Below are positions 33,575 to 42,293 of a DNA stretch of 64,000 nucleotides, piece after piece. Every line of letters begins with the position of its first letter. Position 1 is the stretch's first letter. The DNA comes from Nocardiopsis sp. FIRDI 009. GTDB taxonomy: Bacteria > Actinomycetota > Actinomycetes > Streptosporangiales > Streptosporangiaceae. Under the pieces are notes generated by a model. It ran no database searches and had not been told where the DNA came from. It worked only from the letters and a program-made list of their open reading frames with translations. The position numbers and the translations under genes were made by a program. The stretch lies in assembly GCF_003386285.1 (NCBI RefSeq), contig NZ_QPNC01000028.1, forward strand, positions 28,280-92,279, read 5' to 3'.

Positions 33575-35697
33575 AGCTCCACCTCCCCGTCGAGCTCGTC
33601 GTTCAGCCAGGACAGCCCGTCGTTGATGTACTGCGGGTTCTTCCACCGTTCGTCCGCGTACAGCTCGAAGAAGTGCAGGGCGAGATTGGTCTTTCCCGCC
33701 GGGGGCTTGCGGACGAAGCCGTGAACCTTCTCCAGCAGTTCCTCAACGGGCTCCCCCTCCGGGGGACGGAATCCGATCTCCTGGCCGTGCGTGCGAATCC
33801 ATGGGAGGTTCTCCAGGATCATGGCCTCCTCGAAGGTCCGCCCGGCCGCGATGTGCGTTCGCCCCTCCCACACGAACTTCTGCCTGGTCTGGTAGGCGAC
33901 ACGCGCACGTGAGAGGACCATGCCCTCGCGGTGCTCGACTTTCTTGTCAGTCTCAGGCAGCTCCAGGAGAGCATCGATGTCCGCCACGCCCGGCAGCCAG
34001 CCGGCGAGCGTGGGATTCGCTGTCACGGCTCCGTCGGCCTCGGCCCGGCACGCCTTCTTACGGGTGCGACCGTCCGTGCAGGCGTTATCGGTGACACTGT
34101 CCAGATCGGTGATCACCAGGGCGGGCAACCCCAGGAACTCCACAAGCGGTTTGAAGCGGTGAGCGTGGGACCCGCCGACCTCCAGGAGGGGGATGTGCGA
34201 ACTGGCGACATGGTGTAGGCCGCTGGGATGGTTGGCGACCATCAGGGGAAGCAGGACGCGTTCGGCGTCGCCCTCCACGAGGATGACCGCGTCGGCGAAG
34301 AACAGGTGGCAGTTGGTCAGGGTGAGGAACCTGCGAAGGAATCGGGTGTCGTCGGACTGCAGCCGGGACAGGTCCCTGACCTCGCAGATCGGCACACCGT
34401 CGATGTTGGCCCGGCGGAAGTACCGGATCGGGTCGAAGGTCGTGTCGTGGATGATGTGTGGGGAGTGCGTGGTCACCATGAGCTGCGTGTGGAATCCGGT
34501 CTCGCCCTCCTCCTCGACGAATTCGCGCACGATCCTGAGGAACGCCTGCTGGAGCTGGGGATGCATGTGCGCCTCGGGTTCCTCGATGACCACCAGGTGG
34601 ACCAGCGGCCGTCGCCCGGTGCTTGAGACCCACCTGCGGTGCATCTCGTGGATCTCCAACAGCATGAAGAGGAAGTTCTTGTAGCCCAATCCGTTGTGCC
34701 GCTCGGGAAGCTGCCGGGTTTCGTCGTGCTCGCCCGCCGTGAACTGGTAGTAGACCCATGCGCTTTCGGCGAGGAGCGTCTGGTCGCTCTGTCGGCTACG
34801 GACGCTCAGCCGGGGATTGCGCACGCCAGGCCCCGCGACCCCGTGCAGTCGCTCGAAGGTGGGTGCGAACTTGTCGGCGAGATAGGACTGCACCCGAGCT
34901 TCGGAGAACTTGACCGCCTGGTGTGCGGCGTGGTCGACCTCGTTCGACCGGGAGTGGTCGAGCATCCTGCGCACGTGCCGGGACAGGTCGCGGCCCTTGG
35001 CGTTCTGGTCGTCGGACAGGAAGCGCTGCGCGTCGACCATGTCGACGTGGATGAGGCCGTCGACGAACTCCTGCGCGGCGGCCGGTGAGTCGCATACGCA
35101 CCCGATGACATCCGATTCCGCGCACTCGGCCCCCTCCCGGTCGAAGGAAGCCGGATCGATCACGTGATACCGGAACGCATAGGACGAACCCAACTCCCGA
35201 TCCAGGTACTCGCGCAGGTCCTCCGGCCAGGGCTCGTAGCCCCCCTTTTCCCCGGGTGCAAGGTCCTGCTTCGCCCGCCTCGCCTTCGCGCGGCTCTCCG
35301 CGAACCTCGGTACCAGTTCCGGACGCGGCGCGAACTCCAATCGCAGTGCCACACGACCGATGTCCCGATCCAGGTCGTGGAGGCTCATCAGCTCGACGAC
35401 GCGATACCAATCCTCCTTCTCCACCTCCAGCAACAGGTCGAGCCGAATCCTCGGCAGTTCGCCCACAGCCTCGTCGTCGAGCTCCGTCACCTCCTGGAAG
35501 GAACCCCAACAGCCCGAGTTGAAGTCGTAGAAGGTGAGGTCGCTCTTCCTGCGACCGAAGAAGAAGCGGAAGACGTGGGTCATGGACGTCTTGCCACTGT
35601 TGTTCGCCCCCACGAAGACCGTCGCGTCGGTGTCAAGGTCCACCCTGACCGAACGCAGCCTCCGGAAATTCTGCACACGAACAGAAGAAATACGCAC
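33571..35697 (-). CDS. gajA: Gabija OLD-family ATP-dependent endonuclease GajA
   Basis: The protein is 708 aa from GTG at 35697. The N-terminus VRISSVRVQNFRRLRSV and Walker A GANNSGKTSM (about residue 28) mark the ABC-type ATPase. A long insertion follows, then the ATPase lobe end VVIEEPEAHMHPQLQ. Then comes a TOPRIM domain with VILVEGDAERVLLPL near residue 475 and the acidic DLDSVTD near 532. GajA of Gabija is a nucleotide-inhibited nicking endonuclease. The protein is somewhat longer than characterised GajA. An open frame upstream to 35886 has poor composition; another possible start is the ATG at 35754. The gene follows pglW in the same direction after a 275-base gap. Confidence 0.85.
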   Translation of the reverse strand: MRISSVRVQNFRRLRSVRVDLDTDATVFVGANNSGKTSMTHVFRFFFGRRKSDLTFYDFNSGCWGSFQEVTELDDEAVGELPRIRLDLLLEVEKEDWYRVVELMSLHDLDRDIGRVALRLEFAPRPELVPRFAESRAKARRAKQDLAPGEKGGYEPWPEDLREYLDRELGSSYAFRYHVIDPASFDREGAECAESDVIGCVCDSPAAAQEFVDGLIHVDMVDAQRFLSDDQNAKGRDLSRHVRRMLDHSRSNEVDHAAHQAVKFSEARVQSYLADKFAPTFERLHGVAGPGVRNPRLSVRSRQSDQTLLAESAWVYYQFTAGEHDETRQLPERHNGLGYKNFLFMLLEIHEMHRRWVSSTGRRPLVHLVVIEEPEAHMHPQLQQAFLRIVREFVEEEGETGFHTQLMVTTHSPHIIHDTTFDPIRYFRRANIDGVPICEVRDLSRLQSDDTRFLRRFLTLTNCHLFFADAVILVEGDAERVLLPLMVANHPSGLHHVASSHIPLLEVGGSHAHRFKPLVEFLGLPALVITDLDSVTDNACTDGRTRKKACRAEADGAVTANPTLAGWLPGVADIDALLELPETDKKVEHREGMVLSRARVAYQTRQKFVWEGRTHIAAGRTFEEAMILENLPWIRTHGQEIGFRPPEGEPVEELLEKVHGFVRKPPAGKTNLALHFFELYADERWKNPQYINDGLSWLNDELDGEVEL

Positions 35698-35972
35698 ACT
35701 CGCCCCAGAGAAGGAAGAACCACACCCGCAGCAGCGAAGCCCACCCAATCGCATGGGAGATGACACGGAGGACTGCGCGGGGAGACCGGCAAGAACGACG
35801 CTAGCGCCTACCTGCCAGTAGTGTTCTGATATCCGAAAATCCCGTCGACTTCCGACGTGAACGCCCGAATGCCACTGTGAAGACATTTCTTCACGAAGAG
35901 CGGCAGCCAGGAACCGACCGGCACGCGCCGGTCAGCTCCTCCTCGGACGAACGAAGTCCCGGTCGGCCGGAA

Positions 35973-38900
35973 TCAGCCGACCAGCACCGTCTCCGGTACG
36001 GAGAACCCCCTGGGCAGCAGCACCTGCTCGGACTCGGCGATGATGCCCGCCGGGCGCCCGTCCAGGGCGGCGACCGCCTGCGGTCCACGCATCGGGCACA
36101 GCAGCCACAGTCCGTACGGGCTGCGGTTCGCCTCACGGGCCTCCTGGACGAGGGTGCCCAACAGGGCGCGCCCCGGCTCGTAGCGCGCCAGCGGGGTCGC
36201 CCGGTGCAGCAGCACCACGCCGTCGTCGGTGGGCGTGCCGGTCCCGGCGGCACGCACCCGCTCCCCCAGGCGGCGGAACACCTCGGCGAGCATCCGATTG
36301 AACGGCTCGGGGCGGCTGTTGTCGGCCTCGCTCAGGATGTCCCAGTTCAGGGCGCTTCCCATGCCGTCCATGACCTCGTCGACGACGTGGACGAACTCGG
36401 CGGAGACGTCGAAGGGCACCACACCGGACATGCTTCGCAGCGCGTGGGCCGCGCGCTCGGTGTCGGGCATCCACGTCTTGACCGCCCGGTAGCCGCCCCG
36501 CCGCACGGCCTGCGCCAGACGGTTCCAGGTCTCGGCGGACGCGGCGTCGCCCCGGTCCGACACGTGGTGCCCGGTGTGGGTGGAGGGCTGGTAGGTGGTG
36601 ACCTCCGGCTCCAGGTACCAGCACACGGTGCCGCCGACCGGGGTCTCCTGGAGTTTGGGGTGGAGCCGCTTGAGCAGCGCCCGCAACCGCTGCTCGTCGG
36701 GCCTGGGCAGCGCCGGGAACCGCGACAGGACCCGGTCCTGGATCTGTTCCGGGGTGATGCCGGGCTTGCCCAGGTAGCCGACGGCCTGGGTGATCCGCAG
36801 GGCCCGCTCCAGGTCGAGGTCGGCCGGGTAGAGCTCCAGCCGCGGTGTCGCCTCGGCGTTGCCGGAGGCGGCCGCCGCGATCTGCACCAGGGCGGTGTCG
36901 GTGAACGGCTCCATACCCTCGGGGGCGTCGACCCCGCGCAGCGCCTCCCTGACCGCGGTGGGGCTGGGCAGGAGGTCGGCGTCGCCGAGGGAGACGAGCT
37001 CGTCGGCGCGCCGCCCGAGGTCTTCGGCGTAGTCGAACAGGTCGCCCTCGACCGGCACCCGGGGATCGTCGTCGATCACCTGCGCGGCCAGGACCCTGCG
37101 GTCGTACCTGCGGACCACGAAGCGCTGTTCGACGCGCTGTTCCTCGCACTCGGTGACCACGCGCACGGCGGCCAGGGCGTAGACCGAGCGTTCGTCGCCC
37201 TCCAGGGTCGAGCCGCGCAGGGTCAGGAGTTCGGCGGCGATCTGTCCGACCTCGCGCACCCGGCTGTTGCGGGACAGGATGTCCACGACGTCGTCGCGGA
37301 CCGAGCCCAGCAGGGAGGCGTTCTTGCTCCAGTAGGTGTGCGCCTGTCGCAGGCTCTCGTCCACCAGGGAACGGGGGATCCCCAGATTGCGGGCGACCTC
37401 GCGACGGGTGGGCCACCAGTTCTTGCGGCCCTTCCTCCCCTCCGGGATCCCGACCAGTTCGCGCACCACCCGCACCCACTGGCGGTTGGCGTCGGTGGTC
37501 GTCGGGAGGAACTGGCGGATCACCTGGTCCAGGACGGCGTTGCGCTTGACGTCGTCCCCGGCGCCGCTCGGCAGCTTGACCCGGGTCGCGACCGCGTACT
37601 CGGCCACGTCCAGGCGCCTGCGCCACTCGGAGGACCTCTTGCGCAGCTCGTTGCGGACGGCCAGGGGAACACCGCGCATGTGGGTGATCTCCCGGACCGG
37701 TTTGCTGAGCAGGTCGCCGACCTTGTCGCAGCGCAGGAGGCGCTGGGCCGCGTCCAGGGCCAGCGGGGTGAGACCGGCCAGGTGCAGGGGCGTGTCCAGT
37801 GTGGCGCTCTGCGCGTTGCGCAGCCGGGTCTCCTCGTCCTCCTCGACCTGGTCAGTGACGGAGCCGGAGCGGAAGGCGGACTCCCAGGCGTCACGCATGT
37901 CGGCCAGCGAACCGAAGCGCTGGCGGTGGTCCCGGTGCAGCGCCCGGTGGAAGAACGCCACCAAGGCGGAGCGGCTCTGCTTGGGGAGGGACTCCTCGGC
38001 CAGGCGGGGAACCACGACGTCGTCGCCGAGGAACTCCGGGCCCACACCGTCGTCGTCCCAGACCGGGAGTTCCCCGGTGGCCATCTCGTGCAGGGTCACG
38101 GCCACCGCGTAGCGCTCGGCCGCGTCGTCGTAGGGGCGGTCCTGGCCCAGGAAGGGGTCGAGGTAGCCGCGGGTGCCCGCGGTGACGCTCTCCACGGGCG
38201 CCTTGGACAGGGAGAAGTCGAACAGCACCAGGGCCCTGCCCTGCTTGCGGGTCTCCCGGACCCCGAGGTTGGCGGGTTTGATGTCGCGGTGGAAGACCTC
38301 GTGCTCCTCCAGGTGCTCGACCGCGTCGAACAGGTATCGGCCGAAGCGCAGCAGCTCACCGGGGCCGAGGGCACCCTGCCGGGACAGGTAGTCGGCCAGG
38401 GTGCTCTCCCCCGCACGCTCCAGCGGCAGGATGGTGCGCTCACCGATCTCCAGGACACCGGAGGCCGTCTCGTCGCCCGTGGCGGCCAGCGCCACGATCC
38501 TGGTGCTTCCGGCGACGGTCCGCAGGGTCTCGGCCTCGGCGCGCAGGGCCTTGGCGGCACTCTCCTGGTTGAGGGCGACCTTGTAGACGACCTCCTCCGG
38601 CCGGTCGTCGCGCCCCATGAGCAGGGCGCGGGCGGTCGCCCCCTTGCCCAGGACCTCGCGGACCCTCCAGCCCTGCACGACCTCGTCCCCGCGGCGGGCG
38701 TCGAGGGGGTCGGTGATCGTCTCGGGAAGGGTGAGGTACTCCTCGACCTGGTCGAGCATGCGCAGGAAGGTCTGCACGTTGGCCAACCGGTCGTTGGGGG
38801 AGCGCCGGGTGGACTCGCGCACGAGCGTGTCGAGTTGGGGCACGACGTCGTCGCTGATCGCGGCCGGGGTCAGGCAGCCGTGCTCCTGGATCTGCTGGCT

Positions 38901-40244
38901 CAGCTCGCTGCGGTTCCGGCCCGGGGGTCGGCCGGTGAAGATCAGGTAGGTGAGCGCCCCGAGGCCGAAGAGGTCCTGGGGGGCGGCGCGGCCCGTGTAG
39001 TCGGGGAACTCCGGGGCGAGGTAGGCCTCGGCGGCCTTCTCGACGTGCGCGGCGAACGCGCGCCCGCCCAGCACCTCCTCCAGGTGGGAGGTGGCCGCGC
39101 CCGAGGTGGTGTGGCGGGTGTGGCCGCCGCTGCGCAGCCGCAGGCTCTCCCGGGAGGCGACCTGCCAGTCGGCGATGTACAGGCGCGGGTAGGCGCCGTC
39201 CATCTCCACCCACACGCTGCGAGCGGCCAAGGCGCGGTGGTAGAGACGGTTGCGGTGGGCGTGGTTGACCGCCTCGGCGAGCTGGCGGACCATCTCCATC
39301 CGCGTGTCGACGTCGAGTCCGTCCCCGTGCTCGGCCATGAAGTGGTCCAGGCGCTGCCAGGAGGAGTGGTGCCGGAAGACGACCGCGGGACCGAGGTCCT
39401 TGCTCGACTCCTCGATGACCCCGAAGTACTCGGCCTTGACGATGCCCTCGTGCGAGATGCCCTCCAGGGACATGTACTCGCGTTTGGCGGCGCGTTCGAC
39501 CGACCGGCGTTCGTCCTCGCCGTTGGTCTCGCCGTAGTGGTAGAGGCGCACCCTGCTGGTTCCGCCCAGCCGCTGGTGCTTGGCCTTGTAGTCGGTCCAG
39601 GTGGGGCCGCTGTCGAAGGAGCGCTTCTCCAGGGTGTACTCCCCCAGGGTCAGCGCCCGGTCCATGGGCATGACCCCGATCGTCTCCATGAGTCGGGAGA
39701 CGTTCCTGAGGAAGCCGGGATCGACCTGGCGCTGGGGGGCGCCGAGGAGTCCGCTCCAGACGCCCGGCAGGTTGGTCTGGTTCTCCAGCCCCTCACGGCC
39801 GTAGACCTTGGCCTTCTGCACCTCGTCGAAGTCGCAGCGCAGCCCCTCGTCGGAGAGGAACACGCCGGCCTCGATGAAGGGGACCTTCACACCGCGCAGG
39901 CCGAGTTTGTCGACCGCCCACTGCAGACGGCTCTTGAGTTCCTTGGCCTTGAGGTCGGTCAGGTGCAGCGGGTTGGTGATGGTCCTGCGGTGCCCGTTGG
40001 TGAAGATCCACTCGCTGCCGTGGTTGGTGGCCCGGCCCGGGTGGCTCTTGATCTCGACGAGGAAGACCCCTCGGGGGGTGACGGCGAACAGGTCGCACTC
40101 GCGGATGCGCTGGTTGCGGGCGGTGAAGGTGAACCCCGCCCACGCGCGGTAGGGCTCCCGGTCGGGGAAGTACGCGCGGACGTGCTCGAGGGCGGACTGC
40201 TCCCAGGGGAACTCCGAGGGCCTGCCCCACCATCGGTTCGCCAT
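35973..40244 (-). CDS. pglW: BREX type 2 NERD/serine-threonine kinase PglW
   Basis: The protein is 1423 aa from ATG at 40244, with GGAAGG about ten bases upstream. An N-terminal NERD nuclease-related domain covers about residues 15-120 (ECDLFAVTPRGVFLVEIKSH). Two kinase-like domains follow. The first (about 200-470) has HRALAARSV in place of the catalytic HRD loop and looks inactive. The second (about 540-800) has GKGATARALL, HRDIKPANLG and DFSLSKA, a workable catalytic set. The C-terminal 600 residues are helical. PglW is the kinase of BREX type 2 and completes the set with pglX, pglY, pglZ, brxD and brxHI, although it lies about 14 kb away from pglX. Confidence 0.93.
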   Translation of the reverse strand: MANRWWGRPSEFPWEQSALEHVRAYFPDREPYRAWAGFTFTARNQRIRECDLFAVTPRGVFLVEIKSHPGRATNHGSEWIFTNGHRRTITNPLHLTDLKAKELKSRLQWAVDKLGLRGVKVPFIEAGVFLSDEGLRCDFDEVQKAKVYGREGLENQTNLPGVWSGLLGAPQRQVDPGFLRNVSRLMETIGVMPMDRALTLGEYTLEKRSFDSGPTWTDYKAKHQRLGGTSRVRLYHYGETNGEDERRSVERAAKREYMSLEGISHEGIVKAEYFGVIEESSKDLGPAVVFRHHSSWQRLDHFMAEHGDGLDVDTRMEMVRQLAEAVNHAHRNRLYHRALAARSVWVEMDGAYPRLYIADWQVASRESLRLRSGGHTRHTTSGAATSHLEEVLGGRAFAAHVEKAAEAYLAPEFPDYTGRAAPQDLFGLGALTYLIFTGRPPGRNRSELSQQIQEHGCLTPAAISDDVVPQLDTLVRESTRRSPNDRLANVQTFLRMLDQVEEYLTLPETITDPLDARRGDEVVQGWRVREVLGKGATARALLMGRDDRPEEVVYKVALNQESAAKALRAEAETLRTVAGSTRIVALAATGDETASGVLEIGERTILPLERAGESTLADYLSRQGALGPGELLRFGRYLFDAVEHLEEHEVFHRDIKPANLGVRETRKQGRALVLFDFSLSKAPVESVTAGTRGYLDPFLGQDRPYDDAAERYAVAVTLHEMATGELPVWDDDGVGPEFLGDDVVVPRLAEESLPKQSRSALVAFFHRALHRDHRQRFGSLADMRDAWESAFRSGSVTDQVEEDEETRLRNAQSATLDTPLHLAGLTPLALDAAQRLLRCDKVGDLLSKPVREITHMRGVPLAVRNELRKRSSEWRRRLDVAEYAVATRVKLPSGAGDDVKRNAVLDQVIRQFLPTTTDANRQWVRVVRELVGIPEGRKGRKNWWPTRREVARNLGIPRSLVDESLRQAHTYWSKNASLLGSVRDDVVDILSRNSRVREVGQIAAELLTLRGSTLEGDERSVYALAAVRVVTECEEQRVEQRFVVRRYDRRVLAAQVIDDDPRVPVEGDLFDYAEDLGRRADELVSLGDADLLPSPTAVREALRGVDAPEGMEPFTDTALVQIAAAASGNAEATPRLELYPADLDLERALRITQAVGYLGKPGITPEQIQDRVLSRFPALPRPDEQRLRALLKRLHPKLQETPVGGTVCWYLEPEVTTYQPSTHTGHHVSDRGDAASAETWNRLAQAVRRGGYRAVKTWMPDTERAAHALRSMSGVVPFDVSAEFVHVVDEVMDGMGSALNWDILSEADNSRPEPFNRMLAEVFRRLGERVRAAGTGTPTDDGVVLLHRATPLARYEPGRALLGTLVQEAREANRSPYGLWLLCPMRGPQAVAALDGRPAGIIAESEQVLLPRGFSVPETVLVG

Positions 40245-40284
40245 CTGGGTCCGCCTTCCCGGTTCCGTGCTGTACAGCGTCCCC

Positions 40285-40290
40285 AGCATA
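40285..40290 (-). promoter_or_regulatory. Candidate -10 box of pglW
   Basis: TATGCT on the minus strand stands about 40 bases before the pglW start and fits an actinobacterial -10 hexamer. No consensus -35 is visible at the right distance. The 211-base divergent gap 40245-40455 must also drive the TGT-like gene. Confidence 0.35.
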
Positions 40291-40455
40291 GAGCCGTCCC
40301 CCGACACGCATGGGGGTCATCGGTCCCGAATCCGGCCGCATCGCGCGGCACGACGAGGGAGTCGAATCTGGCCGAATGTGGACACTCATGCTCCGTTCCG
40401 CGCCCGTCAGGGAACGCTACGCACAGTTCCCCGTGCGGACACATGAGGTGAAGCG

Positions 40456-41625
40456 GTGCCCCCACCCCCTGGGCAGACCCCGTCTCCGACCCCCGACAAC
40501 GCACCTACCGACCCGCTGGCCCCGGTTCGGGGCCGGATACTCCTCCACGTGAAGGACACCAAGCACTCCCCCTTGGGTCGTGTCTCCGCGGCGGCCAGCG
40601 GTGTCGTCTTCTCCGGCAGGAAGGCGGCGTCCCGGCTGTCCGATTTCCGCCGCATCCACGGACACGACTGTCCCACCGTCCTCGACCCCACGAGGTACGA
40701 GGACCACATCGCCACACCCGACGCCCCCTTCACGTTGGACGGCCTGGGTGTCCTCGGTGAACCGAGCCTCGATGAGGCCTTGGCCCTGCTCATATGCAAT
40801 CCCGCCGCACTGGTCCTGACACCGTCCGGCTTCTTCCGGGCCGATGCCGACGGTGAGACCGCCATCAAGGAGGCGGCCCGGCGTATCGATGACCTGGACA
40901 TGGGAAACGTGGTCCTGGCCCTTCCGTTGGAAGCGGCGTGGCTGGCCGGGGATCCGACACCGTTGGTCGAGATCCTCCGGCGGACGCGGACGCCCAAGGC
41001 CCTCATCCTCGGAGGGAAGGGCAACCCCGTCAGTTCGGTCGCGAAGGCGGAGGCCCTGCGGACGATCGTGTCCCACTGCCCTGACACAGCGCTTCTGCGC
41101 ACCGACCTGGCGGGCGTGGACGCCATGGTGCACGGGGCGTCGTTCTCCTCCATCGGCGACACCTCCTCCACCCGCTACACCCCGCTGCCATGGGGGAAGC
41201 CGTGGAGTCCGAAGCCGAAGGACAGCAGCCCGAACGTCCTGAACCCGCATCTGTTGGACTGGATGAGGGGATCAGGGCTCGCGGAGTACGCGGACCACGA
41301 ACTCCTGTGGTGCGCGTGCGCGTTCTGTACCGGATGGGCGGCCGACCGGAACCGTCAGCCGCCGGTACGGTCCCTGTGCGAGCTGCACGACCCCGCGGAC
41401 GAGCCCGATGCCCGCGCGCACAACATGGCGGTCTGGTCGGAGCTGTGGGCCTACCTGGCGCACGACGGATCTCGGACCGGGGCCCGGGAAAGATGGACGC
41501 GGCTGTGCTCTGATTCGGTGGACCGCCACAGGGAGTACGACGGGCGAATCGGCACGCGCTTCACACGGTTCAGGGCACCCTCAGTGCTTCGCTACTGGGC
41601 TGGGCGGTCGACGAAACGCAGGTGA
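40456..41625 (+). CDS. tRNA-guanine transglycosylase-like (DpdA-like) protein
   Basis: The protein is 389 aa from GTG with GAGGTGA upstream. I assign it to the TGT superfamily on the zinc motif C286-x-C288-x2-C291 followed by H322-N, with the family-typical HNMAVWSELWAYL helix. It also has alternating beta/alpha units expected for a TIM barrel (LVLTPSGFF, VVLALPLEAAWL, KALILGGKG). D222 in LAGVDAMVHG stands where the nucleophilic Asp of TGT is expected. TGT swaps guanine for a 7-deazaguanine base; DpdA paralogues do this in DNA. It is divergent at low identity to bacterial Tgt, and no preQ0 pathway gene is in the window, so the substrate is open. Confidence 0.6.
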   Translation: MPPPPGQTPSPTPDNAPTDPLAPVRGRILLHVKDTKHSPLGRVSAAASGVVFSGRKAASRLSDFRRIHGHDCPTVLDPTRYEDHIATPDAPFTLDGLGVLGEPSLDEALALLICNPAALVLTPSGFFRADADGETAIKEAARRIDDLDMGNVVLALPLEAAWLAGDPTPLVEILRRTRTPKALILGGKGNPVSSVAKAEALRTIVSHCPDTALLRTDLAGVDAMVHGASFSSIGDTSSTRYTPLPWGKPWSPKPKDSSPNVLNPHLLDWMRGSGLAEYADHELLWCACAFCTGWAADRNRQPPVRSLCELHDPADEPDARAHNMAVWSELWAYLAHDGSRTGARERWTRLCSDSVDRHREYDGRIGTRFTRFRAPSVLRYWAGRSTKRR

Positions 41626-42241
41626 GCTCCCGCTCGCGCAGGGCCATGTACACGTGCTCGGCGAGCCTCCACCGCAGGGCGGCCACCGCATCGGAAGACC
41701 GTGGCGGCGGCTCGACGAGGGTGCGCGGGCGGCTGCCGTCCACGACGGCCAGGCCGACACAGTGGTAGTCGGCTTCCAGTAGCGCCGGGACAGGATCGCC
41801 CGGCGCAGAGTCGCAGACAGCCATCCGCCGCGCGGCAGGACCGAGGTGGCGAGCGCGGTCGAGCGCGTCCTGCCAGTTCTCGCCGGGGACGACGACCAAC
41901 TCCAGATCGACGGGGACGTCAGCGAGCCTCAGGACGTGACGGTTCCTCCGCTGAAGAGCCCATCGCGGCACCGCCGGCAGGATCGCCCTCTCCCTCGCCG
42001 TGAGGGAGTCGACAGGAATCCACGCACCGAGCGGCAGTGTCTGGAGGACCTCGAAGACGCCGAGACGGCTCACCAGGGTCCGGTCTTGAGCGGCTCTCAG
42101 CCTCCGCTGCTCGTCATCCGGCTGGCAGACGGCCACAGCATCGATCCCCCGGAAGCGGAAGTCGACGGTCTCCCGCTCTCTTTCCGGACGATCCGGCGCT
42201 CCGTACGCGAGGCCGAGGATGTGCTGTCGGTCGAGTGCCAT
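41570..42241 (-). CDS. Hypothetical protein between TGT-like and nuclease-helicase genes
   Basis: The protein is 223 aa from ATG 42241. The frame stays open to 42346 and an ATG at 42334 abuts GGAGG, but that stretch has weak codon bias. Beginning MALDRQHILGLAYG, it is a soluble alpha/beta protein (FRGIDAVAVCQP, VDLELVVVPGENWQDALDRA, YHCVGLAVVDGS) with no motif I recognise. Its 3' end overlaps that of the convergent TGT-like gene by 56 bases, and its 5' end faces the nuclease-helicase gene. The close packing suggests the three belong together. Confidence 0.55.
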   Translation of the reverse strand: MALDRQHILGLAYGAPDRPERERETVDFRFRGIDAVAVCQPDDEQRRLRAAQDRTLVSRLGVFEVLQTLPLGAWIPVDSLTARERAILPAVPRWALQRRNRHVLRLADVPVDLELVVVPGENWQDALDRARHLGPAARRMAVCDSAPGDPVPALLEADYHCVGLAVVDGSRPRTLVEPPPRSSDAVAALRWRLAEHVYMALRERELTCVSSTAQPSSEALRVP

Positions 42242-42293
42242 GCGCAGCAGTGTGTCAGAGACCTGACCGCCGTGTTCCCGCCGGGATGAATCT

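Noticed and set aside
35877..40451. A 1524-codon open frame on the plus strand opposite pglW
   Set aside because: It is the antisense shadow of a long GC-rich gene: stop codons are rare in that frame, its composition is Gly/Val/Leu/Arg-rich without motifs, and the opposite strand encodes clear NERD and kinase domains.
40456..41625. Calling the TGT-like protein the housekeeping tgt
   Set aside because: Outside the zinc motif and barrel pattern, the usual Tgt substrate-binding signatures are not recognisable, and its neighbours are defence genes.
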